Source: Bacteroidia bacterium
Lineage (GTDB): Bacteria; Bacteroidota; Bacteroidia; Flavobacteriales; Flavobacteriaceae
Reading direction: 5' to 3'
NCBI GenBank assembly: GCA_030430535.1
Contig: JAUIKY010000009.1
Location: 30,466 to 94,465, forward strand
DNA length: 64,000 nt
Shown: in pieces, positions 24,133 to 33,300 of the stretch
How positions within the stretch are numbered: the first letter of the stretch is position 1
How the letters are laid out: each line of letters opens with the position of its first letter
Position numbers and translations under genes: made by a program
Notes under the pieces: model-generated
Seen by the model: only the letters and a program-made list of their open reading frames with translations
What the model was told of the DNA's origin: nothing
The model's database searches: none

Positions 24133-25905
24133 TCATACAATTTTCATTTTCTGCAATAAAAATGACGCATTCATATTTTTACAAACTCCTTTTTTAAGAA
24201 CATAATCGAAATGAAGTTCGTCGTTGATGATTTTGGCATCAAAAAAATAATTTTTTACCGCTTGCAATTCTTCTGCAATCTCACATAAGCTTAAATCGTG
24301 TGTAGCAATGATTCCGGTAGCCTTTGATGCTACCAGTTTTTCAACAAACTTTCGTGACCCCATAGCTTTATCGGTGCTGTTGGTACCTTTTAAAATTTCG
24401 TCCAACACAATAAAATAGGGCTCATTTTCGAGGGCATCAACAATGTATTTTAAACGGGTAAGTTCTGAAAAGAAATACGAACTCTCATCGGCTAACGAAT
24501 CGGTAGTCCGCATACTGGTAATCAATTTTACGGGCGAATATCGGCTCGACTTGGCGCAAACGGGCAAGCCTATATTAGCCATAACAATATGCAACGACAC
24601 CGTGCGCAAAAAAGTACTTTTCCCAGCCATATTGGCCCCGGTTACTATAAAAAACTGCTCATTATTAATGGTTAAATCGCTATCGATTCGCTTTTCTTTT
24701 TTCAATAGCGGATGCCCCAAACCTTTAGCTTCAATAGTGGTTGTATTATTGGTTATTTCAGGAAATACGAATTCGGGATGATTAAAAGCAAAATTGCCCA
24801 ACGAATTGTAAGCATCAAAAAAAGCGACCACTTCAAACCAATCGGCCACCTTGTCACCATACCGAGTTATCCATTTTTCGATACGACAACTATTTTTCAA
24901 ATCGGTTAAAAACCAACCATTACCAAAAATGGCTCCAATAAAATTGTTTCTGTTATCTAAGGCATCTAAAGCCCTTGAAAAACGTTTAAAAATAAGCGAA
25001 GCTTTTTCATCTTTCAATTGGATTTGCTGCTGCTTTTCTTTCAATAATGCCGAAGAAAAAGAACCATTTTCAATTAAATATAACAATGAAGCATATTGAC
25101 GAAAGGTATCCCGAATTTTATCGGTATTTGATGCTAAAACATTAATCTTTTTTAAATATATCCCAGTAATGGCCAAGCCCAAAACCAACCAATAACCTAT
25201 AATGCCAAGGTTATTCAAAACTCCGAAAACAGCCAAACCGAATAGTAGCACTGTACCCAAGCCGAACGCCAGGGGCAACCATCGCATAACTTTTGGCAGA
25301 AACGATTGATGTTTTTTAAACCAAGTGGTAATTTGGCTGGCAGGGGTTTCCACTTGAACCAAACTCGAGGTTGCCGCAAACTTTTGTCGCCACTCCGGAT
25401 TTGTGCTCAATTCTTTTATAGCCTTTTGCCGTGCTACAATTCCGTTGGTATTATTGGCCTTTAATTCATCGGCTAATCTTTTAGCTCCTTCGGCACTCGT
25501 AGTGCGGTTTATATATTGAAAGAACGAGCCGCGACCAAACAAATCGATATCCAAACTGTAAAAATGGTTGGTATCCTGAAACTGTAAACCTTGCTCCCTA
25601 TCATAAAAATGCCCCGACGCTATTTTCAGTTCCGTTTCGTTAATATCCACCAAAGCTTTGTTGAGCGTTCGTTGCCTCTTAACATCTGAATATTTTGAAA
25701 GAAGAAAAACAAAACCGGCGCCACCTAAAACAGTAATAGCCAAAGCTACTTGCCAATTATTGAAAAACCCATAAATGCCAACCGCGGTTAGAACAAAAAC
25801 CAACAAACGCAAAGTACTCAACAGCAATATCTTTTTCTGGTATTTTTTTAATTGCAATTGATAGGTTTGCGAATGAGCTTTATAATATTCTAAAGGATTA
25901 TCCAT
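24133..25905 (-). CDS. Membrane-embedded MutS-family ATPase
   Basis: A 590-residue protein with a complete C-terminal MutS ATPase: Walker A TGANMAGKSTFLRT (423-435), the STFMxEL-like region SMRTTDSLADESSYFFSELTRL, Walker B FIVLDEILKGTNSTDK (498 onward) and the signature GIIATHDLSL. It lacks the mismatch-binding N-terminal domains of MutS. Instead there are two pairs of membrane helices (about 28-48, 52-71, then 205-233 and 236-250). This is the Bacteroidota MutS-like family often mislabelled as mismatch repair. A membrane location makes a classic repair role unlikely; the true task is unknown. Single gene. Confidence 0.88.
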   Translation of the reverse strand: MDNPLEYYKAHSQTYQLQLKKYQKKILLLSTLRLLVFVLTAVGIYGFFNNWQVALAITVLGGAGFVFLLSKYSDVKRQRTLNKALVDINETELKIASGHFYDREQGLQFQDTNHFYSLDIDLFGRGSFFQYINRTTSAEGAKRLADELKANNTNGIVARQKAIKELSTNPEWRQKFAATSSLVQVETPASQITTWFKKHQSFLPKVMRWLPLAFGLGTVLLFGLAVFGVLNNLGIIGYWLVLGLAITGIYLKKINVLASNTDKIRDTFRQYASLLYLIENGSFSSALLKEKQQQIQLKDEKASLIFKRFSRALDALDNRNNFIGAIFGNGWFLTDLKNSCRIEKWITRYGDKVADWFEVVAFFDAYNSLGNFAFNHPEFVFPEITNNTTTIEAKGLGHPLLKKEKRIDSDLTINNEQFFIVTGANMAGKSTFLRTVSLHIVMANIGLPVCAKSSRYSPVKLITSMRTTDSLADESSYFFSELTRLKYIVDALENEPYFIVLDEILKGTNSTDKAMGSRKFVEKLVASKATGIIATHDLSLCEIAEELQAVKNYFFDAKIINDELHFDYVLKKGVCKNMNASFLLQKMKIV

Positions 25906-25954
25906 TTTAAGTTTCTATTTTTTGAATCAGAAGTTTTCATTTTCCAAATAAACG

Positions 25955-25980
25955 AAAAAAGCCCTGAAAAACTCAGGGTC
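25955..25980 (-). terminator. Terminator of surface gene A
   Basis: Read on the minus strand, CCCTGA-gtttt-TCAGGG is followed by CTTTTTT. The same stem and loop occurs after the paralogue A' (36314-36342), part of the evidence for duplication. Confidence 0.85.
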
Positions 25981-26006
25981 CGTTTAATATTGAAGGCATC
26001 AGGGAT

Positions 26007-29000
26007 TTAATCCACCACTATCTTTTTGGTCAGTACGGCATTGTTCTCGGTCCTCAGGCATACCACATAGGTGCCCGTGGCCAAATTGTTCAACCGGATG
26101 CCGCTCTCCAACTGGGCGTTTGACACGCCACTGAGGTCCAGCACTTCACGCCCGCGCATGTCCACCACCGCTAAGCGGGCAACAGCGCTGTCCATATTTT
26201 TGGCATAGAACGTTTTGGAAGGGTTTTGGTAATAGGTGCGGTTTTTGGTTCCGGCCACTTCCTCTGCACCCAAGGCCTGTTGTTCGCTCTGGAACACCAC
26301 CTCAAGCCTGTCCTTGAACACCCCGGCACCAGATGTGAAGCGGTACGCACCGCCACCCGTAAGCTCGAAGTACTCGCCCGTCTGGCGGTCGTGCAGGTAC
26401 ACCCTTTGGCTTTCCCTGAGGTGCTCCATATCCGATATCTTTAGCTCGAAGGTATTGTTGCCCGAGGACCTCAAGTTTAAAGGCAGCACCTTGTCCTTGG
26501 CTATCTCTCCATAGGCCTGCATCACCATATTCTTCCCGTCCAGCGACAGGTTCAGATCGTTGTTGTTGGTCTCCGTACTCTTGGCATCGTAGCCATAGTC
26601 GAAGCCATCGGTGGTATAATCGCTGAAACCCATCAAAAGCTCCCTCCTGGTCTTGGGGCCCGTTACCGAGCTGAACTCCAATCGTATCTTCTGCATCGTA
26701 CCGGTCGACGCCTCCTGCTTTGCCTTTTTTCCGTCGGAAGACTTTGAGAACGTAGAACCATTATCGTAAGTGCCATCGGCATCGGCTTCCTTGACGAACA
26801 CGCGCTGGCCGTTGTTGAACTCCACCTGCCCATCGGCCAACACCTCCACCATGAAGCCCTGCCCCACGGGAAGGTACCTGGTGGGCACGATCGTGCCGTC
26901 CTGCGAGCCATTGTTGGCACCGTAGAATCCCTCGAACTGGTACGCACGGCAATAGCCCAGTTTGTTCACCTGGGCATAGCCGCCCTGGTACTCGTTTAAA
27001 TAATGTGAATTTCCGCCCCATTGTTGCCACAGCTGCAGCGTGCCGTCTATTACCCCCGCATTGTCGTCGATGAACTTATGGATATCGATTGCCGAGGCGT
27101 AGGGGTTGCCCAGAAGGTATTCCGTCTTGGACTGGTTGGGCACGGAGCCCGCTCCGCCCTTGTCCGTTACATCCAACAAAATGGTGCCGTTATTGGGCTT
27201 GCCCTCAAAAATATATTGTTGTTCCACCCCGGCATTCCCGGTCCCTTTTTGGGTATAGCCCACGCCCGGGTTCAATGATGTGGATGGCGATATGTTCGCC
27301 CAGTCCCAGTACGTCAGCCCATTGATGTACGTGTAGAGCCACTGGGTACTGATTTTACCATTGCCTGTTTGGCTTGAAGTAAATATACAGCCTGATCCCG
27401 CTTCATCTTTGAGCATGTTCAGTCTGAATGCCGTATTGTTGGCATTGTGCCCCGTATTGTTGTCCGAAAGCGCCGTAACGCCCGTAGAACCCACCGGTGA
27501 GGCCCAATAGTTGTACCTGTACGGGCTTGCCTGGCCTTCTTGCCTTCTTAAAATCTTGCCCTCGGCCGAGGTCACCAGATCACTGTTCTCGGTCTGCAGC
27601 AGTTGGGAATCGCCCATTAAATCCAATGTGCCGTTCAGCTCCAGGTACCAGCTGTTCTCTATCAGGTTGTCGCCGTTTACCGTTAGGGTTTTGTCCGCGT
27701 CTATTATCAGACCCAAATGGCTGTGCGAACCCGTAGTGCTTATGTTGTGCGATATCTGGACGATGCTCCAGTCTTTGTTATGCGACGCATTCTCGATGTC
27801 CCATACATCGCCGTGCAGCCATGTAGACTCGCTGCACCAGCAGCCGTTAGAGGACGTAACGTAGGGCATAGGCGCGGTTTGTGGCTGTACCGTGGTGATG
27901 TTGTGCAGGCGTGCCGAAAGACCATTGCCCGAATAATCGGTGGTCGTCATGTTCACGATGTCCGTCATGGGGTAGTAGGCCTTTAAATTTGACCATGGGA
28001 TTACCGCCGATGTGGCCGAATCGGATACCGGTTTGGGAATGGTACTGCCCTGCACCGTGCCCGAATTATTGTTTATCTCTTGGTAGACCGTCTTGCGCAG
28101 CTGGTCCTCGGTCAGCGCCACGTCAAATACGCGCACCTCGTCTATCGCTCCGTGGAACGGCAGGGCGTGGTCCAGTGCCCTGGACCCGATGGTAAAGCTA
28201 TCGCCAGAGGCATAGATGCTGCCGGAGAGCGAACCGTCGTTGCTCGAACCGTGGAGCGCGCCGTTTACGTAGGCCCTGAGCTTGGCCGAGGCCGAGGCGC
28301 TGTCGTACACCAGGGCCACGTGCACCCAGACGTCACGGTCGAACTTCGCCGTTGGCGCGATCGTCGCATCGTTAACCTTGAACCACAGCTGCCTAGAGCT
28401 GTGCGCCTGGATGTGCAGGTTCCCGAAGTTCGCCACATAGCCCGAGCCCGAAAAGCCCGCGTCAAGCTTTATCCAGGCCATTACCGTCGCTGCTGTAAGC
28501 CCGCCAAGGTCCAGGGCGCTGTCCAGGTAGTCGTCGACACCGTCGAAATCGATCGTCGCAGACGATGGCGGGTTCACGTCGAATAGGTCTCGGTAGTCCA
28601 AATCACCGCCAGCGAACAAATCGCCGTCGGCGTCGGGTAAAACCGAAAGGTCAGTAGGGTTATCAATATCATCATTTGGGTCATTCGGGTCATAAGGGGT
28701 CGAGCCCTCAAAAAGAATATCCAAACCATCGTTATCGGTGTCTGAAAACACTATGATTTCATCTGCCATACCATTTTCTTCGATATCCAACAAGCCATCA
28801 TCATCGCTATCTAAATCAAGAAAATCTGGCATTAAATCCCAATCTGTAAAGACAACATCTATCCCACTACCATAAACAACATCTATTCCTGTAGAAGCTA
28901 CAACTCCAGATGGCGTAATATAGCCTAAGGTAGTTTGCCCTTCTACGTTATCAGGAATTCCGTCGTTATCACTATCAATATCTAAGTGATTATAAACCCC

Positions 29001-30185
29001 GTCATTGTCAAAATCTTCACCCGTTACTATGGTTAAAGAATTGGCGTTGAAATCTAAAAATTCACATTGTGTGAACGACATGGCATACTGCCTTGTTGAA
29101 GAACCAGAAGATGTTTTTATAGCTTGCATTCTCATGGTAAACGAATTCCCTATAAACTGGTAATATGCTCTTAACCATGACAATGTGGAAAATCCGTTTA
29201 CCGTGGTATCTCCAGAAGTCATTTCAATATTATTCGAACCTAAATCCGTCACGGTTAAATCTGAAGGGTTATCAATACCATAAGCCGCGGGATTATAGTA
29301 AATAACCGACTCTAACAAACTTGAAGTACCGTCGCAATCCCAAGTAATACCATTCACCCTAAAAATATTTGTAGAAGGCGTGGCGGTACCTGAATCTACA
29401 ATGGTAAATTTAAAAGTAGCTCCTGGAGTTCCCGTTCCGGAGAAAGTAAGTGTAGTTTGTAAATAGGGCACATTACCCGTAGTATCATCATCAATATTCG
29501 CAATGGTTGTATTGGTGAGTTCTGTAATTTCCATAAGAACATCATACCCTGTAATAGTGTTTCCAAACCTATACACGGCACCAACAGCCCCTTCTGCTCC
29601 AGTACTTACAGAACTATCGTAGTATCCGTTTTCAAAATTTAAAGGTGGGAGTGTGCATTCAAATCTATTTTCCCCTAAATTTTCAATGGCATCGGGTATG
29701 CCATCACCATCATCATCGTAATCTAAGTAATCGCCAACACCATCTTGATCTAAATCAGGAATGTTGTTACAGGTGGAATCTCCTCCCGACACATCGAAAT
29801 AAATGATTTGGCCAGAAGTTGTTGCTCCAGCCCCATTGTCGTTGACCACTTGCACACCATCTACCTCTACTTTTACGCTTCCGCCGTCCCAACCGTTGTT
29901 GGCGACATCGTATAATTTAACGTAGTAATTTGTACCGTTAGGAACACATCCTAAATCGTACTTTACGCTATACCGATCTGTAGAAGTAACTTGACTTGAA
30001 GTGTAACACTGCGAATCGTCGCACAGGGTAAGTAATAAATCGTTAGCCGTATTATAAAGTTCAACTTTATGCTCGTAAGACTGTTTAGGCCATTTAACCC
30101 TCACCTTTATCGGTGAATTTTGGGCGTTGCCTAAATTAAAAACAAGGCATACCACGAGTAGGTGAAAAAATAATTTTGTTTTCAT
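26007..30185 (-). CDS. Giant T9SS-secreted surface protein A (TSP3 repeats, LamG, conserved C-terminal module)
   Basis: A 1392-residue protein from ATG 30185 with signal peptide ending near LGNAQ. After an N-domain (about 25-140) come calcium-binding TSP3-type repeats (DLDQDGVGDYLDYDDDGDG, later DIDSDNDGIPDNVEG), then a LamG/jelly-roll domain (about 540-710, ending GAIDEVRVFDVALTEDQL). The shared C-terminal module follows, with STWLHGDVWDI, ILRRQEGQ, GNPYASAIDIHKFIDDN and GQGFMVEVLADGQVEFNN, and ends in a T9SS tail (GIRLNNLATGTYVVCLRTENN). It closely matches A' in this module. The LamG part (roughly 28080-28570) is far richer in GC than the 5' part. It is probably anchored on the cell surface; ligand unknown. 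Confidence 0.87.
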   Translation of the reverse strand: MKTKLFFHLLVVCLVFNLGNAQNSPIKVRVKWPKQSYEHKVELYNTANDLLLTLCDDSQCYTSSQVTSTDRYSVKYDLGCVPNGTNYYVKLYDVANNGWDGGSVKVEVDGVQVVNDNGAGATTSGQIIYFDVSGGDSTCNNIPDLDQDGVGDYLDYDDDGDGIPDAIENLGENRFECTLPPLNFENGYYDSSVSTGAEGAVGAVYRFGNTITGYDVLMEITELTNTTIANIDDDTTGNVPYLQTTLTFSGTGTPGATFKFTIVDSGTATPSTNIFRVNGITWDCDGTSSLLESVIYYNPAAYGIDNPSDLTVTDLGSNNIEMTSGDTTVNGFSTLSWLRAYYQFIGNSFTMRMQAIKTSSGSSTRQYAMSFTQCEFLDFNANSLTIVTGEDFDNDGVYNHLDIDSDNDGIPDNVEGQTTLGYITPSGVVASTGIDVVYGSGIDVVFTDWDLMPDFLDLDSDDDGLLDIEENGMADEIIVFSDTDNDGLDILFEGSTPYDPNDPNDDIDNPTDLSVLPDADGDLFAGGDLDYRDLFDVNPPSSATIDFDGVDDYLDSALDLGGLTAATVMAWIKLDAGFSGSGYVANFGNLHIQAHSSRQLWFKVNDATIAPTAKFDRDVWVHVALVYDSASASAKLRAYVNGALHGSSNDGSLSGSIYASGDSFTIGSRALDHALPFHGAIDEVRVFDVALTEDQLRKTVYQEINNNSGTVQGSTIPKPVSDSATSAVIPWSNLKAYYPMTDIVNMTTTDYSGNGLSARLHNITTVQPQTAPMPYVTSSNGCWCSESTWLHGDVWDIENASHNKDWSIVQISHNISTTGSHSHLGLIIDADKTLTVNGDNLIENSWYLELNGTLDLMGDSQLLQTENSDLVTSAEGKILRRQEGQASPYRYNYWASPVGSTGVTALSDNNTGHNANNTAFRLNMLKDEAGSGCIFTSSQTGNGKISTQWLYTYINGLTYWDWANISPSTSLNPGVGYTQKGTGNAGVEQQYIFEGKPNNGTILLDVTDKGGAGSVPNQSKTEYLLGNPYASAIDIHKFIDDNAGVIDGTLQLWQQWGGNSHYLNEYQGGYAQVNKLGYCRAYQFEGFYGANNGSQDGTIVPTRYLPVGQGFMVEVLADGQVEFNNGQRVFVKEADADGTYDNGSTFSKSSDGKKAKQEASTGTMQKIRLEFSSVTGPKTRRELLMGFSDYTTDGFDYGYDAKSTETNNNDLNLSLDGKNMVMQAYGEIAKDKVLPLNLRSSGNNTFELKISDMEHLRESQRVYLHDRQTGEYFELTGGGAYRFTSGAGVFKDRLEVVFQSEQQALGAEEVAGTKNRTYYQNPSKTFYAKNMDSAVARLAVVDMRGREVLDLSGVSNAQLESGIRLNNLATGTYVVCLRTENNAVLTKKIVVD
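28080..28570 (-). other. GC-rich LamG cassette within gene A
   Basis: Hand counting gives 41 G+C of 60 in 28261-28320, against 23 of 60 in 29461-29520 of the same gene. Opposite-strand frames stay open here because of the composition. The encoded LamG domain differs from those of A' and B', which resemble each other. Confidence 0.6.
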
Positions 30186-30308
30186 AATAGATAGATTTGG
30201 GATAAACAAAATTAACTCATTATCAGGTTTTTACATATTTTATTCGTTTAAAACCATAATATTTACTATAAAATCAACGCGGTATAGACCAAGTACTATT
30301 TTTAACCG

Positions 30309-33300
30309 TTAATTAACCACTATCTTCCTAGTAATCAATTCGTTATTTTCAGTTCTTAAGCACACCACATAGGCTCCAGTAGCTACATTGCTAAATTGAA
30401 TGCCTTGTTCTAATTCGGCACGTGTTACATCTTTTAATTCCAGAACATTTTGTCCGCGCATATTTATCAATGCAAAATGTTTTACCGTACTGTTTAATTT
30501 TTTGGCATAAAATGTTTTGATACTGTTTTGATAATAGACAAAATGTTCTGTAGCCATCACCTCTTCAGCACTTAAGGATTGTGCTTCATCTTGGAACACA
30601 ATTTCGAATCGGCTATTGAATACACCTGGTTCTGAACTAAATTGATAGACTCCATCTTGTGATAGGTCGAAATACTCACCAGTTAAATTATCTTTTATGT
30701 AAATGGGTTGGTCTTCCTCTATATTTATTTTTTCAGATATTTTTATTTCAAATGTGTTTTTTCCAGACGATTTAAAGTTAAGCGGTACCACCTTATCGGC
30801 TGTTATAGAACTGTAGGCTTGCATGATCATGCCTTTTCCTTCGAGCGCTAAATTAAGGTCGTTATTATTCGTTTCGGTACACTTGGCATCATATCCAAAG
30901 TCAAAACTGTCTTTTGTGTAATTACTAAATCCAAGCAAAAGTTCTCGTTTGGTTTTAGGCCCCGATACAGAAGTAAACTCCAAACGGATTTTCTGCATCG
31001 CACTTTTTTCAACTTTTTCTTTTGAAGATTTGCTGGATTTGGTTGATTTTGAAAAGATAGCCCCCTGATCGTAAGTGCCATTGGCATCTGCTTCTTTAAT
31101 AAACACTCGCTGCCCGTTATTGAACTCTACCTGTCCATCTGCAACCACCTCAACAACAAACCCCTGACCCACAGAAACGTAACGCGTAGGCACAATTACT
31201 CCGTATTTGGAATTATCAATATTTCCTTCTATTCCAACAAATTGATAAGCCCTACAACCGCCAAGCTTATTGACTTGAGCATATCCGCCTTGGTACTCAT
31301 TTAAATAATGTGAGTTTCCTGCCCACTGTTGCCACAAATAAATGGTTCCATCTATTACGCCCGCGTTATCATCTATAAACTGATGAAGATCTAAAGCCGA
31401 AGCATAAGGATTCCCTACCAAATATTCGGTTTTTGTTTTGTTGGGCACAGAACCGACACCGCCCTTATCTAAAACATCAATCAAAACAGTACCATTATTG
31501 GGTTTACCTTCAAAAATATATTGTTGCTCGTTGCCGGGACTACCTGTTCCTTTTTGGGTATAACCCACTCCTGGGCTTAATGGCGAAGTGGGAGATACAG
31601 CTTTCCAATCCCAATAGGTCACACCATTTTTAAAAGTATATAGCCAAGCCGTACTTATACTTCCATTACCTGAATGTCCTGAAGTAAAAGGCAAGTTGAA
31701 ACCTGATTCATCCTTTAGCATATTCAATTTATAGGATGTGTTATTGGGGTTATTATTAGAGGCATTATCATCTGTAAGTGAGGTAGCTGCCATTGTACCA
31801 ATTGGTGCAGACCAGTAATTGTACCAAAACGGACTTGCAGTACCCTCTTGTCTCCTAAGCAATTTACCCGTTGCCGATGTTACCAAGTTGCTATTTATGG
31901 TTTGGATAAGCTGCGAATCTTCCATTAAATCTAAAGTTCCGTTGAGCTCAAAATACCATTCGTTCTTTACCTGGCGTGTTCCGTTTACCGTTAAGGTTTT
32001 ACCGGAATCAATGAAAAGCCCCATGGTATTGATATCACGATCAATAGAAATGTTGTTTTTTATTTGAACAATTCCCCATTCATTATCATCTCCTAAATTT
32101 GAAATATTCCAAACATCGCCATGAAGCCAAGTAGAGCTTGAGGCCCATGGTCCATCGGCGCTTGTTACATAAGGCAGTGGTGCTGTTTGTTCTTGAACTG
32201 AAGCACGATTATTTTTTGAATACCCGTTGATATTATTACTTGAAAAATCGGAAGCCGCATTGTTAGCCATCGGGTAGTATCCCTTTAAGTTCGCCCAAAG
32301 CAAATTATCTGAAATATTAGAAGCGATTAATTTTCCACGAACCCCTGTTCCGCTTTGAACAATTTCCTGGTTCATCATTTGCCTTATCTGTTGTTTGCTA
32401 AGAGCCACATTCCAAATACGGACTTCATCTATATACCCATCAAAACAATACTTGGGTGTATTTGGTGTACTGCTATCATAACTAGCTCCTAATAAAAAAC
32501 TGTAACTATTATTTGAAGGCGCTGAGGCACTTACACTTGTAGCAACCAACACGCCATCAACGTATAGTGACACCGTATTTCTAGTGTATGTTGCTGCTAC
32601 GTGGTACCATTTATTATTCTCAATTTGGTTTGGCGAGATAATAGTTAGTACAGGTATGCCTGAATTATTATACCACAATAAACTAGGATACCCATTTTCC
32701 AATGTGAAATGATAGCCCCTAAGCGCCCCCAATGCAACATCACCTTTAGACATAATTGTTGCCTTGGCACTTGTAGACTTTTGTAGCACCCAAGCTTCTA
32801 GGGAAAAATTACGGGACAAATCATGATTATCGCCAAAATCTACATAATAGTCTGTTCCATTGAAATCAACAAAGGTATTCTCAACGCACAAAGTAAACGT
32901 ACCGGTGTTACCAGAATAAGCATCTACAGAAACATAATAAGTTGCTCCTGGGGTTAAATTAAAACCAGAAACTACCACATCATCATTATTGGTTGTATAC
33001 CTTTTACTATCTACTTCAACCGTTCCTCCATCTTCCCACATAGCAACTTGCGTTCTTCGCTGGGTTCCCTTGGTTCCATCAACATCAACAGTAATGCTTA
33101 TTTGTCCTGTTTCGGGTGCTGTAAACTTAAACCAACGGTTATATTTTGGCCCACTATTGTTCCAATTAGAACCCGCTACTTTATCGGGAGTCGCTCCAGT
33201 GGTATCGTAAATGGCATCTTCCGAACAAGTATTTATAAGCTCTGTAATATCGATAGCCCCTTCGTAAAAATCATAACTTATGCTATCCTTTACACATAAG

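Noticed and set aside
28080..28586. Plus-strand open frame of 168 codons, Arg- and Val-rich
   Set aside because: It lies opposite the GC-rich LamG cassette of gene A, where stop codons are rare by composition.
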